DNA from: Lojkania enalia | Lineage: Eukaryota; Ascomycota; Dothideomycetes; Pleosporales | NCBI GenBank assembly: GCA_010094045.1 | Contig: ML986704.1 | Coordinates: forward strand, 28,427-92,426 | Length of the DNA stretch: 64,000 nt | Reading direction: 5' to 3' | In this document: positions 1 through 10,821 of the stretch, piece after piece | Numbering within the stretch: position 1 is the first letter of the stretch | Layout: each line of letters begins with the position of its first letter | The notes under the pieces: model-generated | What the model was told of the DNA's origin: nothing | Seen by the model: the letters and a program-made list of their open reading frames with translations, nothing else | Databases searched by the model: none | Made by a program: the position numbers and the translations under genes

Positions 1-2658
1 TCCTCCGATCCCTTTGCCAACTCCTTTGACAAAGCCGCTAGCACCCTTTTCCTGGGCGCCTTTCCAGGGCTGAGTGACCAGGCCAGTTATGCCATCGTAG
101 AAGCCAAAGCCAAACTCTCTTCCTACTGCCTTGACGCCTGACCTTAAATCGCTGACCCTTTCCTGAGGGCGCACGGTATCGTCTCCCCAAAGCTTAGGGA
201 TATTGTGCATCCCTCTCGTGAGATTCACTGAAATATCGACAGGTCCCTGAGCAACCGCTTTTACAAAACGCCCGGCGCCTTTGCTTACATGCACGCCAGT
301 CGGGCGCAGCATGTCAGGGTCTCTGCTGGGGCCGGATTCATTCCGACTGCTGCACCGACTTAAGCTAGCGTCGTCTTGGTTGGGATTCAACTGGCCTTGC
401 AATGGACCGGGTATAGAGCGTGAACCGACATTCGAAGTGGGAGTTGAGCGACCGGAGGTGTTGTGGGGGCTCTGAACACGAGCAAGAGAGTCATCCACGA
501 TCAAGCTCGTTTCACTTTGTCCAAGCGGAGTCGACGGAGTTGAGCTTTGCCCCACATGTGAGGCCTCGCTTTTGCTCGCGATTGTCGACGCTGATGCTTG
601 GGACTGCTGTCGGCCGCGCCCAGCCGCAATCTGCAAAGCTCTCCATGTCTCCGAAGGAAAATCAGCCAGCCCCATCATCATGCCGCCCACTGCCCCTAGA
701 AATGCCGTAAACCCGCCGGATATTGGATCCAAGGGACCTTCGTCGATGTAATGTTCTTGGGGCCTAAAGAGTTTCAAGTCCTGGAAATTCAAAAGATTTG
801 CATTCGCCAAAGTACAGGCAGCAAAAGCGCTCAACCTGACCTTGGTGCGCTTGACACGCCAAGCAGCAGGTCGAGATGGTGCAAGGGTGCAACGGAGTCG
901 GTCAGGCTCGAGGAATTGATGAATCAACTGAGCACCCATGTGGCTGCCCTGCTCCGCCGCGATCTTGCTTGCGAGTTCTTTGGCGCGTTCCAGGCTCTCG
1001 GGTTTTAGACAGAAGTTGATGGCATCGGCTAATTTGTCCGCCGTGAGTCGTTTGTGAGGGATCGGATCGGGGCCTGCACCTGCTCGCGCGACCATTGCGC
1101 CCCAGAAAGGCTGGTCTCCAAAGAAGGGAACGACTAAAGTCGGCCGGCCTGCGGTGATGCCTGCGGCCGTGGTTCCTGCGCCACCATGGTGCACGACGCA
1201 CGAGACGTGCTTAAAAAGCCAGTCATGCGGCACATTGCCTAGCATGAAGACATCATCGGGGATATGAAGTTCGTCTGCACCCATGCCACCCCAGCCTTTA
1301 GAAAGGAGGATACGCTGGCCAGTCTTCCTCGCAACCTCGAAAATGAGTTCCGTCATCGCATTGGGATCGTCCAGAACGATGCTCCCGAATCCTATGTAGA
1401 CAGGAGGTGGACCGTTGTCGAGAAATGCCTGTAAGTCAGGGGCAGGGGTGTAGTTCGAGGCCAAATTGAGAAAGTAAAACCCGGAGATAGATATGTGAGA
1501 GCTCCAGTCTTTCGGTTTGGGTATTAGGGCCGGAGACCAGCAGTAGGTGTGAGGGATTTTCAGGCGCTGGAGCATCCCGGGGCCCCAGATCCTACTGACG
1601 GGGTCCAAACCGAGACACTTTGCGCGAAATCGGTTGATGATATCACCTAGGACCTGCCACGAGAGAAGCTCGATCATGGCGTAACTGATGTAATTAGTAA
1701 GCTGAGGGTCGGCATTCGAGGATTGAATGTTAGCCAGGGGATGGGGAAAAGCCTGGGTAGGAGAGTATGGCATAGTGAACATGATATGGAGCGGGATGCC
1801 TAGCTTCTCTGCGCAATGAATATGGGCAAAACTTGGGGGGTTGGCGATGATGCAGTCGGCAACGAAGTGTTTTGCTGTAGACTTAGAACTAGTGTCATCC
1901 CCAGAAGGCTCGGAAACATCATCATTAGTTCCGTCATCGGCTTGGTAACATGACCGCCAGCAGCCTTGAATGTACTCGGCAACATCTTTTCTTCGCTGGC
2001 CGACGTCTCCACTTGCGAGGCTGCGAAAGCCTGGCCTCAGGCTGGGATTTTTGACCATAAAGGCCATTAGCCGGGTTGGGTCGCCGCCAATGCTAAAGAA
2101 TTCTAGGCCGTGCTCCTGAACAAAGTCCCTGAAGGTGGGATGAGTCGCTAGACGTACGCGATGACCGTAGGTGTCTTTTAAGACCTTTCCCAAGGCAACG
2201 AAGGGCTGGACGTCTCCGCGAGAGCCCACGACCTGAATGACGATGTTCAAGGGCGGAGGGGGAAGAGCTTCCTTGGCGCCTCCAAGGGAAGGGGGAATAT
2301 ACGGGGAAGGGGGCGGACGGCTATCTTGGACATCCTGCATGTGCTGATGCAGAGCAGGAGTAAAGATCTGAGACAAGCGGCGGTTGAAGTGATTGATGCG
2401 GATGTTGACACGGCCATCGTCGGTGAGACTGGCACTGGTGCCCGTGCCATTCTTTTCGTCGCGGATCTCGCCATATATCTCGCCGTAAGCAGGAGGGGGC
2501 ACGTCGTCCTCGCCCAGGTCTTGATCGATGAGGTCCGTTTGATGCAGGAGGGCATCGTGCGCCATAGGCCCTGCGGGGTCAGCGCGCGCGGCAGTGGCAG
2601 CCTGTGCTTGCTGAAGTGTGGATTGTTGCCCCACGGTCTCCGGAACGGGTTGGCGCAT
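1..2658 (-). CDS. Sterol 3-beta-glucosyltransferase-like protein (GT1/GT28 fold), C-terminus cut by window edge
   Basis: A single open frame of 886 codons runs from ATG at 2658 to the window edge, with no stop or intron. The start is chosen because an in-frame TGA lies 16 codons upstream. The family transfers glucose from UDP-glucose to sterols and related lipids at membranes. Seen: a proline-rich acidic leader; the N-terminal GT-B half starting near residue 136 with GSRGDVQPF; and the C-terminal nucleotide-sugar half with HHGGAGTTAAGITAGRP near residues 487-505, then VPFFGDQPFWG. About 370 further residues follow: a small Gly/Met-rich segment near 630 (GGMMMGLADFP), a Ser/Thr-rich linker, and a Gly-rich tail (TQPWKGAQEKG, then GFVKGVGKGIGG) resembling the C-terminal motif of VPS13-type proteins. 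The GRAM/PH domain of the Atg26 type is not seen in the visible part. The family is clear; the natural substrate is not. Confidence 0.9.
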   Translation of the reverse strand, partial: MRQPVPETVGQQSTLQQAQAATAARADPAGPMAHDALLHQTDLIDQDLGEDDVPPPAYGEIYGEIRDEKNGTGTSASLTDDGRVNIRINHFNRRLSQIFTPALHQHMQDVQDSRPPPSPYIPPSLGGAKEALPPPPLNIVIQVVGSRGDVQPFVALGKVLKDTYGHRVRLATHPTFRDFVQEHGLEFFSIGGDPTRLMAFMVKNPSLRPGFRSLASGDVGQRRKDVAEYIQGCWRSCYQADDGTNDDVSEPSGDDTSSKSTAKHFVADCIIANPPSFAHIHCAEKLGIPLHIMFTMPYSPTQAFPHPLANIQSSNADPQLTNYISYAMIELLSWQVLGDIINRFRAKCLGLDPVSRIWGPGMLQRLKIPHTYCWSPALIPKPKDWSSHISISGFYFLNLASNYTPAPDLQAFLDNGPPPVYIGFGSIVLDDPNAMTELIFEVARKTGQRILLSKGWGGMGADELHIPDDVFMLGNVPHDWLFKHVSCVVHHGGAGTTAAGITAGRPTLVVPFFGDQPFWGAMVARAGAGPDPIPHKRLTADKLADAINFCLKPESLERAKELASKIAAEQGSHMGAQLIHQFLEPDRLRCTLAPSRPAAWRVKRTKVRLSAFAACTLANANLLNFQDLKLFRPQEHYIDEGPLDPISGGFTAFLGAVGGMMMGLADFPSETWRALQIAAGRGRQQSQASASTIASKSEASHVGQSSTPSTPLGQSETSLIVDDSLARVQSPHNTSGRSTPTSNVGSRSIPGPLQGQLNPNQDDASLSRCSSRNESGPSRDPDMLRPTGVHVSKGAGRFVKAVAQGPVDISVNLTRGMHNIPKLWGDDTVRPQERVSDLRSGVKAVGREFGFGFYDGITGLVTQPWKGAQEKGASGFVKGVGKGIGG

Positions 2659-3429
2659 TTCTGAGGGAGGTTGGTGGAGGAGAGAAGGCAGGCTGGGTTC
2701 ACCTCATTCGGTCACTCAGTCAAGGCGCCAGCATTGTCTGAGACGAATGGCTGAGCGAGGTGGCGCGGCTGTAGGTCGACGCTAGGCATGCAGGGATTGA
2801 CTAGTGGGCCGCGAGCAAAATGGAGAGACTGTCTGATGGCAGGCAGCAGCGAAGACGGATATTATCGTACTTGATAACAAGTCGACTGGTGGGAGCAACG
2901 ATAATGTTTTGTAATAAATGAGGCCACGTCAGCAGCAACCTTCAGCGCGGGCGTCAGTTGCGGGGGCAGATGCAAAAGTGGAATAGCTTTCCCGGGCGAA
3001 AATCAGATGAGACACTCCCCGGCATCCCGCCTTGATTTGGCCCCAAGACTATAAAACACGTCGTACGAGCTGTAAATATCTATATACAATTAATCTTATT
3101 GTAACAAGTATGCGTCCGTGCTCTATAAAATATAGCAATGCCTTACTAACCCTTTGTAGTAGGCGGTGGTTAGTGCATTGGCCTGCTCCGTATCAATATG
3201 AGTTGATCTCAATGTGCTATGAGGAGAAACGGCACCAAGATCTTGTGAAGTGGCTGTACGATACTGTCACGGTTTAGGGCTCTCTCTCTACCAATACTCT
3301 TTCCTATCTTGACTTGGTGGGAGCTTACCCTATTTGCGACTGGCGCTGTTTACAACAGCGCATAGATGAACTATCTATAGCTTCCTGCCATACAACCTCA
3401 GTTCACTCCTTCAACCCTTCCATACGTAC
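2659..3429. other. Upstream region of the glycosyltransferase and spacer; no gene seen
   Basis: This stretch holds the 5' side of the minus-strand glycosyltransferase gene (about 2659-3000) and then low-information sequence leading into the degraded integrase relic. Short open frames here have no recognisable domain and I do not support them as genes. Confidence 0.5.
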
Positions 3430-4135
3430 TGCTCAGCAGCCCTGACAGATTCTCATGATATCAAAGCTAGCCTTCGTATGATCAAGTTAGGATTCAAGGA
3501 CTGGGAGGTATCACGTAGGGTTTTGGGGAGGATGAAGATCGAATTAAGCAAATCATCGAGGCTTTATAGTTCCAGGTTGGCATTGGTGACAAGGATATGC
3601 TTATTGATCTGAAGAGGCAGGGCAGTCCAATTGGGCTATATACCTTCGCACGGCTTCGACCTGAATTTGGATGGCGGCGTCGTGTACGAGATCCAGCTGA
3701 GGCAGAAGAAACTGATTGTGCCGTGCGAGAAATGGTTTAAGAAGCCATACAATAAGGGACTATTTAGGGGCATCCCAGACAGCTTCTTCTCCTTCATTTT
3801 AGGTATATAGGCATGAATATAGCGAGGGATCGGATGTTCCAGGTTTACTGTACGTTGAACCTAACAGGGATTGAGAGAGGAAATAAGGATAGACAGAGGA
3901 GGAGGCGGGAGTATATTGTACGGAACCAGATTTTATCTGGTCAATCGACGGCCATGAGAAGCTGAAGCCTTATGGATTCAAGATCTATGCCTGCATTCAT
4001 GCGTACGCAAGATATATATGTTAGGATATCTGCTGGTACGGCTGTAAGAGTTGGCCAGCAATATCTGAATGCTGTACGAGAGATTGGCGTTATTTCCAAC
4101 TACATAAGATTAGGTAACTGTCAAAAAGACCGGGA
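3430..4135 (+). pseudogene. Relic of an integrase-core (DDE/rve-like) transposon protein
   Basis: Reading across frames gives a recognisable but broken protein. It starts with a helix-turn-helix-like N-terminal part (RMIKLGFKDWEVSRRVLG near 3478-3530). A basic middle part follows (YTFARLRPEFGWRRRV near 3645, then NIARDRMFQVYCTLNLTG near 3815), then an integrase core start (PDFIWSIDGHEKLKPYG, about 3927-3978, followed by KIYACIHAYARYI). In this integrase-like fungal family the D of SIDGHEK is the first catalytic acid, and the segment KIYACIHAYARY normally has Asp where His stands here. There are at least three in-frame stops and two frameshifts. The second and third catalytic acids are not found, so it cannot make an active protein. 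Confidence 0.65.
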
Positions 4136-4556
4136 TTCCTGCCGACTAAGCATGAAGGTATGTATTGTTGCATTCTCTGACATCACCTAAATGGCTCCAC
4201 CCACACACACCTTACGCGCACACACACAGCCGTAGGTACGTCCCTTGGCTCTAGTCTTACTGTTGGATATTCCACACCTGAACCAGTAGTTTCTGGCTCT
4301 CAATAGCTCGCTACTAGCTCCCTGAAGTCCATTCCGTCTCTCTAGACTTGGCTTTTGGTTGGTTATTTGTCGGTAATGGCATAAAACATATAGTAGAAGC
4401 GGGGTTCAAATGGCGGGGTAGGTTATTTTGCATTACAACTGAAATGCATTCCGCGTAGGTACGGCTGCGGCAATAGGGTTCATAACTGTAACGGTCAAAA
4501 AGACCAGCCTTCTCGCCTATAAGCATGAAGGCATATATTGCTGTATTCTCTGACGT
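4119..4556 (+). repeat. Pair of about 64-base direct repeats, 374 bases apart
   Basis: The segment at 4119-4183 (GTCAAAAAGACC, then AAGCATGAAGG, then ATTCTCTGAC) recurs at 4493-4556 in the same orientation with scattered changes. The first copy continues the integrase relic in another frame. The second is detached from any coding context and is bounded by TGTAACGG and CGTTATA. This could be a partial tandem duplication of the relic or the two ends of a small repeat element. No target duplication was found. Confidence 0.6.
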
Positions 4557-5244
4557 TATAGAATTTGGTAGACGTGTGATAATTCAACTTATCTTTAGCT
4601 AAAGGGAGAACAAAGTTTACGTACGAACGTTACGCTTAACTCATTGACACGTCGCTCTCAATAATACTGCCTGACGCTTAGATGGGGCTTTGGTATTTGT
4701 CGTACGGGTGGTCGAATTAGATAGCTTGAAAGGAAATTGGGGGTTGAGCACTGTTGTCCCATAGCTTTTGCACCATACGTCAATGTGCTTATACTTGGTA
4801 CCTTTGAGCAGAGACAGAATAGAGATTTTGCGGTACAAGAGGGGTGCTCTGTGATGGATTTTTCGTCTCTGCTTTACTCTACTATTAGCTTGGTACGTAC
4901 GACAGTCTTTCAAATCAATTAATTAAGCTCACTTCTTAATCAATCTTCTTTGTACGCCCTCTTGCCATGTCCTTCAACAAAATCTCTTTCAACGACAATA
5001 CTGTTGGCCCTACTGGGGCTGCTACCCGCTATGATAGGGCACTTGTTCTGTCAATGTCCAAGCTCTGGCTAACCTTTGTGGTTTTGGCCCTGGAGCTGCT
5101 CTTATACGAAATCCTTCCTCGTACGAGACAATTCCCATCTTCAATTAGGTCATCGCTAACTACCTCTCGCAAATCTTCTACTTCTCTATACGTTCTACCC
5201 TGTCAGTTTTATAACCCTTCTGACCCCTGATAGCCCGCCGAGAT

Positions 5245-5500
5245 TGCTCTTACGTGTACGACGCTCCAAATAAACCGCCGCGGCTATGTCAGCGCTGCTA
5301 TTCTCGCGGCGACATGAACGTAGCACCTTGTTAGAATTGTTTGGCGGCATATGGCCGTACCGAAGAATTTGCTTACTACGCTAGTGGTGTGTCTCTTCAC
5401 ATCTGGTACGATGGAGCTTGCTCCAATTGTATCCATTGTGAGGCTGGCGCTCAGTGCAGCTTTCGAGGCGATGATAATCATAAGCTGGCGTACGGAAATC
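5245..5500 (+). pseudogene. Cysteine-rich relic resembling fungal DUF3716-type proteins
   Basis: One frame carries cysteines spaced like a small metal-binding fungal domain: LCQRCYSRGDM, then APC-stop-NC near 5320-5340, then GACSNCIHCEAGAQCSFRG near 5416-5472. The GAC-x-NC and GAxCSFR pattern resembles the fungal domain of unknown function DUF3716, by my recollection of the family. An internal TAG at about 5332 and the absence of a start and flanking coding sequence mark it as a remnant. It lies downstream of the integrase relic; such proteins are often found in repeat-rich fungal DNA (inference). Confidence 0.4.
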
Positions 5501-5769
5501 GGAATAGGGAGCTGGTTCGCGACCACTCTCGCTCTCTAGGTAGTGCTGGAGGTGTCTCTGATGGTGATAGGAAGGGTAGAGGTAGCACTGGTGGAGCTAG
5601 CAGAGACCGCGTTGGTGCTTGATGCTTTCGGAGCTTTGTACGATAGGCAATCTCAATTTGCTACGGGTGGAAAAGTTCATTTGAATTGCATATCTTATGT
5701 AGTATTTGAAATCTCCTCTCACATTGCTGTTTTTTGCCTTATTTCGTACGATTGAATTTTGCATACGTG

Positions 5770-8079
5770 GCAACTTTGGTAATTTGGCCCAGGAAAGCTA
5801 CTGCACTTTTCCATGAACTTCAAACACGACTTGTAGAATACTTCCGCTCTCTTGTTCATTAGAGGAATAACGACACACATTCAATGGAAATATGGATCTC
5901 CATGTTTCTCAGCTGTTCTCGACAGTTTGACTTCCTTGTTTCTGAACAGATATTGCTACGATATTTTATGACTTTTACAACAGTACAGATGTCTGAAAAC
6001 TAATCCGCGCAAATATATATCTGGAATAAGTGCTTTCTGCAGAGCTTTGGGAACGCATTGCAAAGATCCGAGCACGCCTTCCATAACCCCCGTTGCCAAA
6101 AATCCAACTACCAAAGGTCCCCCATACAAACAACCACTCCTGTTTACCCCTCGCTCATCTCCACCTCCATAATCACCTCGATTCTCCCATCATCCTCAAC
6201 ATTCAGAGCGGTGTATTCAAAGCGATTCATTATTAGACTCCTCCCAGAGATGAGTTTGCTGTCATTATTCGAAAACCATCCCCGCAAGTGGGCAAAATGA
6301 ATTCCGATACCCAATTCACCCACTCTACCTGTCGGTCCACGAATCATTCAGGCGCCGGTACGACTAGTGAATCATCAGAGAAACTCGAAGAACGCCTCCA
6401 GCCTACTCAACAGCCACAGTTACATCTTCTCTTGTAGTCAAATCGAAGGCGGTCGAGTCGAAACCAGCTTGTGCCAACGTTCTCAGTACTGCAAGCAAGA
6501 AGAACGACCCGCAGTTGAGTTGGATTGTAAATAAAATCAATATTATGCGGGTATCTGCCAAAGAACTCAAAGACACCGGACAGTTGGTGAAATGAAGGCG
6601 TCGGATATCCATTAATGTGCTGAGCTACTCAACTAATTTTAGCGCCCAAGCGAATATCACCGAGGAAGCAGGCAGAGAGTAGATATCGAGTAAAGTTGGC
6701 GGCAAAGTCACTATGACTAGCCCACAGTTCACGATTGGAGTTGGAGTGTAGGTTGGATAGTATGTCACACTGACCAGCGATAATTTAACCGACCGGGTTT
6801 GCCTTAGTTGCTGATATAGATGCTAACAAGAGCACAAAGACGACAATCGAGCTGATTCGCTCCTTGAAGACGCATTGGAACTCGAGAAAGATATTGACGG
6901 CGCACCAAATCACGACGAGTTGGATGTCAACGAAGGCTATCGAAATGATTCATTCTTCTCATTATCCATTACGAAAAAGACCTCGTCAACGCCGGTCATA
7001 TCGCCAGCGCCTGTGCTATTTTAACAAAGCATACAGACCTTTCAGGTATCATGCAATCTCTGTTATCGATAGTCAAGCCATCTTATCCATCAAGCGACGA
7101 ACTACATCCTCTGCCAATTCTTGAAAACTACGACGATTGTACTAGTACGGAGTAGTGATATAGCACCAAAATTCCAGGGGTATACTACCTGTCGGAGGAT
7201 GGAAAATAGTTGCGCAGGCAATTACTAGGAGTGTAATCTATGGGAGGAAATGAGTTGATTCGATCTCTATGGGCGACGACTAGCTGAAATACACGCCTCA
7301 TTGACTACAAATGCTGGAGCATCCGAGCCACCTGCCAAATTCATAGAGTGGACTGACACTTGGCCATATCTCGGCCATGCAATGGTCGGCAACACTACCT
7401 ATTTCTAAGGAATCAGACACTCTTCCATCTCAGCCCTGCCATCCAGATTCCAGCTCGCTTCTCCAGAACGTGTATCAAAGAGTCATTTACACAGAGATCC
7501 TTACGATCTTCCGTACATATTGATGCCTTCACCTATGGATGGGCATCCAGCATCGCTCCCCCACACATCTATGAGTCAAGTCACAAACATTCGGGTTTTA
7601 CAGGCAAAGCTGCCCCCTCCATACATTGCACATGCTGCCTCCACATTGCCTTCGCAACCACCTCCCGTCACTTTACAATAATACATAACGACTCACGTTC
7701 TGGCCTACTCGCCATTTCCGGATGCAATCTCAGGAAGGTCTCCGGCTACCACACGCTCTAGACCCTCATTCTTCTAGAACGGCTGGCCATTGTGGTTGAC
7801 AAAGCTGTACGCAGTTAGCAGCGCCATTATTACCCCATTTGCGTCTTTATTAAATTAGCCCTTCTGCGGGCCAGTCGCCATAATCCCGATACGGCCCTTG
7901 ATTAAGCCGAACACGCCATCTACAAGGTTCCACCACTGAGTATGGCATAGATTGGACCGGCTCTTGATTATTCTTTGGCCGGAGGTAAGCAACTGAATGT
8001 TTGCGAAGGTGACAACGCAACTCCAAGTCAGGCACGAGCATTAATTAGGTCTCACTTTCTGTAAACAGCGTCTGACAGT
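5770..8079. other. No supported gene; scattered short coding-like fragments
   Basis: Both strands were read. There are fragments with protein-like character, such as 6144-6347 on the minus strand (ending IEVIMEVEMSEG) and a Pro-rich stretch near 7480-7680 on the plus strand, but none has a recognisable domain, intact start or splice structure. They may be worn remains of one or more genes. Composition is normal, so this is not RIP-degraded DNA. Confidence 0.5.
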
Positions 8080-8085
8080 AGATAC

Positions 8086-8232
8086 CTATCTATTATTACT
8101 ATTATTATTGTTGTTGTTATTGCTATTGTTGTTATTGCTATTGTTGTTATTGCTATTGTTGTTATTGTTATTGATTATTGATGTCATCATTATTGTTGTT
8201 GTTATGGTTATTGTCATTGTTGTCGTTGTGGT
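8086..8232 (+). repeat. TTN microsatellite (TTA/TTG, hexamer variants)
   Basis: About 147 bases of imperfect ATT/GTT trinucleotides, partly organised as a 15-base unit (GTTGTTATTGCTATT) repeated about three times, ending in GTTGTCGTTGTGG. It lies just downstream of the aspartokinase stop codon, outside the coding region. Confidence 0.85.
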
Positions 8233-8310
8233 GGAGGACAGCAATGACAAAGCACTTTGGAAAAAGAGACTCTGAGAAGATTCAGATTGTTCACAATTAT
8301 CTTCTCTCGA

Positions 8311-10037
8311 TCAGTCTGGAAATGTAAAAAGCTTGGCATGTATGACGTTCAGGGCACGAGTCACTTCCCGCTCCTCGATCGCGCAGCCGATGCTGATCTC
8401 ACTGGCGCCCTGGCTAATCATCTCGATGTTGATGCCGTGTTCGCCCAGGGTGTTGAAGAAGTGACCTGAGATGCCGCTCATGCCCCGGAGTTGGCGCCCG
8501 ACGAGAGATATTATGGCCAGGTCCGGCACGAGGTCGACATCGCCCCAGGCTTTGAGGCTGTTAATGGCGCGTTGCAGGGCTTCGGATTGGATCTGGAGGT
8601 CGTCTTCGCCGTGGAGGGTGGCGAGCAGGGCGTTTTCCGAATGGATAGCCATGGAGACGTGGACTTCGGAAGAGGAGATGAGATCGACCGAAAGGCCGTT
8701 TTGGTCGAGGATGGAGAAGATAGTGGCGAGAAATCCGTGAGCTCGGGTCCGTTTGTTGGAGTGGACGTTGAGGACCGTAATCTGAGATTTGGCCGTGACG
8801 GCTGTAGGTCGTTTTGGCTGGGTGCTAAGAACAGACGTGGCCGAGCGGTTGCGGAAGAGCCCCGGGGGGGTTTTGGCTGAGACAGTGTCGGCTGGGTCCG
8901 GATAGATGACTGTGCCGGCAGAGCGAGGGTTCATGACATTCTTGATACGAATGGGGATGCTTGCGCGGATGACTTGGTCCATAGTGAAGGGGTGAATGAC
9001 TTCGGAGCCGTAAAATGTCAACTCGGCCGCTTCGGCCGGGGTGACGGTTTTTAGGAGGCGGGCTGTGGGGACCTTTCGAGGGTCGGCAGTGAAGACTCCA
9101 TCAACCTCCTTCCAGATCTGCAATTCGAGAGCCTGGAGTCCAATAGCAGCGATAGCGGCGCAGAGGTCTGTGTAGCCCCGACCAACCTGCTCTAGCAGAC
9201 CTCCGGGGACTTTGCCAAAAAACCCTGTGAGGACGGGGACAGCCTTAGGACCAAGCGCGAGGATCTTGGTACCAATGAGGTGGGCGAGGTCCCTGAAGAA
9301 TTCGTTGTCCAAGGCGACGACAGTCGATCTACGGTTAATGATCTCGCCGAGGTCGACGCAGACGGCATGGGCACCCTTGGTCTGTAGGAGAGCAGTCATG
9401 AGCAGGCAACTCAATTTTTCGCCCACACTGATGACCATATCCTTGGTCTGGTTGGTGACGGCTTTGAGGAATCGAGCGCTCTCCAAGATCTTTAGCAAGT
9501 TGTGACATTCCCAGTCCACATGGGCAATGTACTGCTCTAAGATGTCCTTGTCGTCGATTGTTTCTTGGCCCACGGTTACGTGGTCTATGCGCAGTCCCTC
9601 GACCATATCGACATACTTGCGCGAGTCGGCCACGAGGACATCTTCAGCGGCGCGCAGGAGACGGTTGGTGGTGCCCTCGCTCTTGGTCTTGGTGCTCCTT
9701 GCCGAACAGACAACGGCAACCCTGTGTTCCTTGAGGCCTGTCCTGTTGCGTTCAGCTTGTGGAGGGTCTAATGGCGTCCGGCAGCAACTTACAACACGAT
9801 GTCGTCGGCGATGGTCGCAGCAAACTTGCCAAGGCTGGTGCCTCCGAACTTTTGGACGATCCAATTAGTACCGCCGGGAAGATCTCGTTCCCGGCAGTGA
9901 GGGACTAAGTCGATGTGGCCGTTGACCTGTGTGGTCTCATGCAGCATGGCGGTCTTGGTCGGGCGCTCGCGGCATATCATTGGGGAGTCCATGACAGCGC
10001 CTTTGTCTGCGTCTGCTCTCGAGACCGTATGTGGCAT
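8311..10037 (-). CDS. Aspartokinase (aspartate kinase, EC 2.7.2.4), two exons
   Basis: Phosphorylates L-aspartate, the first step towards threonine, methionine and homoserine, in the cytosol. Exons are 10037-9793 and 9742-8311; the 50-base intron 9792-9743 has a GTAAGT donor and CAG acceptor, and joining restores DDIVLTGLKEH in frame, giving 558 residues. Seen: the nucleotide-binding start VQKFGGTS (63-68), VVCSARSTKTKSEGTT, GEKLSCLLMTALL, the aspartate-site segment VGRGYTDLCAAI (about 267), WKEVDGVFTADPRKVP, YGSEVIHPFTM, then two ACT domains (about 395-470 and 486-555, the latter with NIEMISQGASEISI). All key segments are intact and the length matches the fungal enzyme. ATGs at codons 1, 16 and 31 are possible starts; codon 16 has the better context. 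Several central segments differ from my memory of the usual housekeeping sequence, so it may be a second, pathway-specific copy (inference). Confidence 0.93.
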
Positions 10038-10821
10038 TGAGTGTCATTCGGAAGAGGAGGGACGCGGGGATATGTGAGCAAGGTGATCACTGCGGGCCGT
10101 GATAGACTGGGGTTAGCGGAAGTTTTCTACAGATTCGCAGCTTCAGGGTTCGACGATCAGTGGTGCAATAGTGCTTCATTGCGTGCTCGAAGGGCAAAAT
10201 GGTTGGGTGATTATGATTCGTCTGCGCATTGGTGTTATGTAGCACGCATTAATGAAGGGCCGGCGCCGATGGAGGCTGAAAGTCTTGAGGGGGCAAGATT
10301 TACTCGCTCTCGTAATACGCACAAGTTCGTGTATTGACGATTATTGGGGCCAGGGATTATTATTGAGAGCCTAAGCGGCTGCTGGCCCCTGCGCGTGAAT
10401 ATCCATGTAAGTGCGCTAGATCAGGAGTGGCGGAGTATCTTCTTTTCGGCTAGTGGTATCTATCCTAGTAGCAGCCACACTAGAAGGCTATGTTGTAATA
10501 ATGGTTTGTTACTTTCCAACCTAGAGTACCTCCGAGTAGGTGCCGAGATCCATCCATCCTGAGGAGTCTCCACGTTTTTTGGCAAACCATCGGGTTTTAT
10601 TGCCTCTAAGATCCGAGCTATTATGCTCCTGTAAAGCGCTCTCCACCCTTTCAATCTCCCACGGATCTCCTCCCTTGTCTCTGCACCGACATAGTCTCGA
10701 CGTGAATCGCAGCCACCAGAAACGCACGATTACAGCGTCGCGGAAGCGTTTGCACCACATTGAGGTGTTCTTCATTTTCGCAAACATCCTTCTGTCATCG
10801 TCTACGGATTGGTGAACCACC
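10038..10821. promoter_or_regulatory. Divergent promoter region between aspartokinase and CoA ligase
   Basis: 784 bases separate the two start codons, which point away from each other, so this DNA must carry both promoters. A CT-rich tract near 10640-10680 and 10858-10880 lies by the ligase start, as is common in fungal promoters. I see no clear TATA box or palindromic Zn2Cys6 site. A minus-strand open frame inside (10521-10946) overlaps the ligase start and shows no domain. Confidence 0.5.

Larger units (their letters stand above)
3050..5770. other. Segment enriched in the pentamer GTACG/CGTAC
   Basis: By eye about 22-23 loci of GTACG or its complement CGTAC occur in 2.7 kb, for example at 3062, 3256, 3677, 4003, 4698, 4895, 5120, 5489 and 5748. 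Several are the palindrome CGTACG and one is GTACGTACG. Random expectation for both strands is about five. The rest of the first 8 kb is not enriched. The cause is unknown. Confidence 0.6.

Noticed and set aside
8086..8232. Trinucleotide repeat as a possible amino-acid repeat in a protein
   Set aside because: It lies beyond the aspartokinase stop and no open frame with a domain includes it.
8471..8880. Long plus-strand open frames across the aspartokinase gene
   Set aside because: They lie opposite a clearly coding minus-strand exon and show no domain; they reflect its GC-rich codon pattern.
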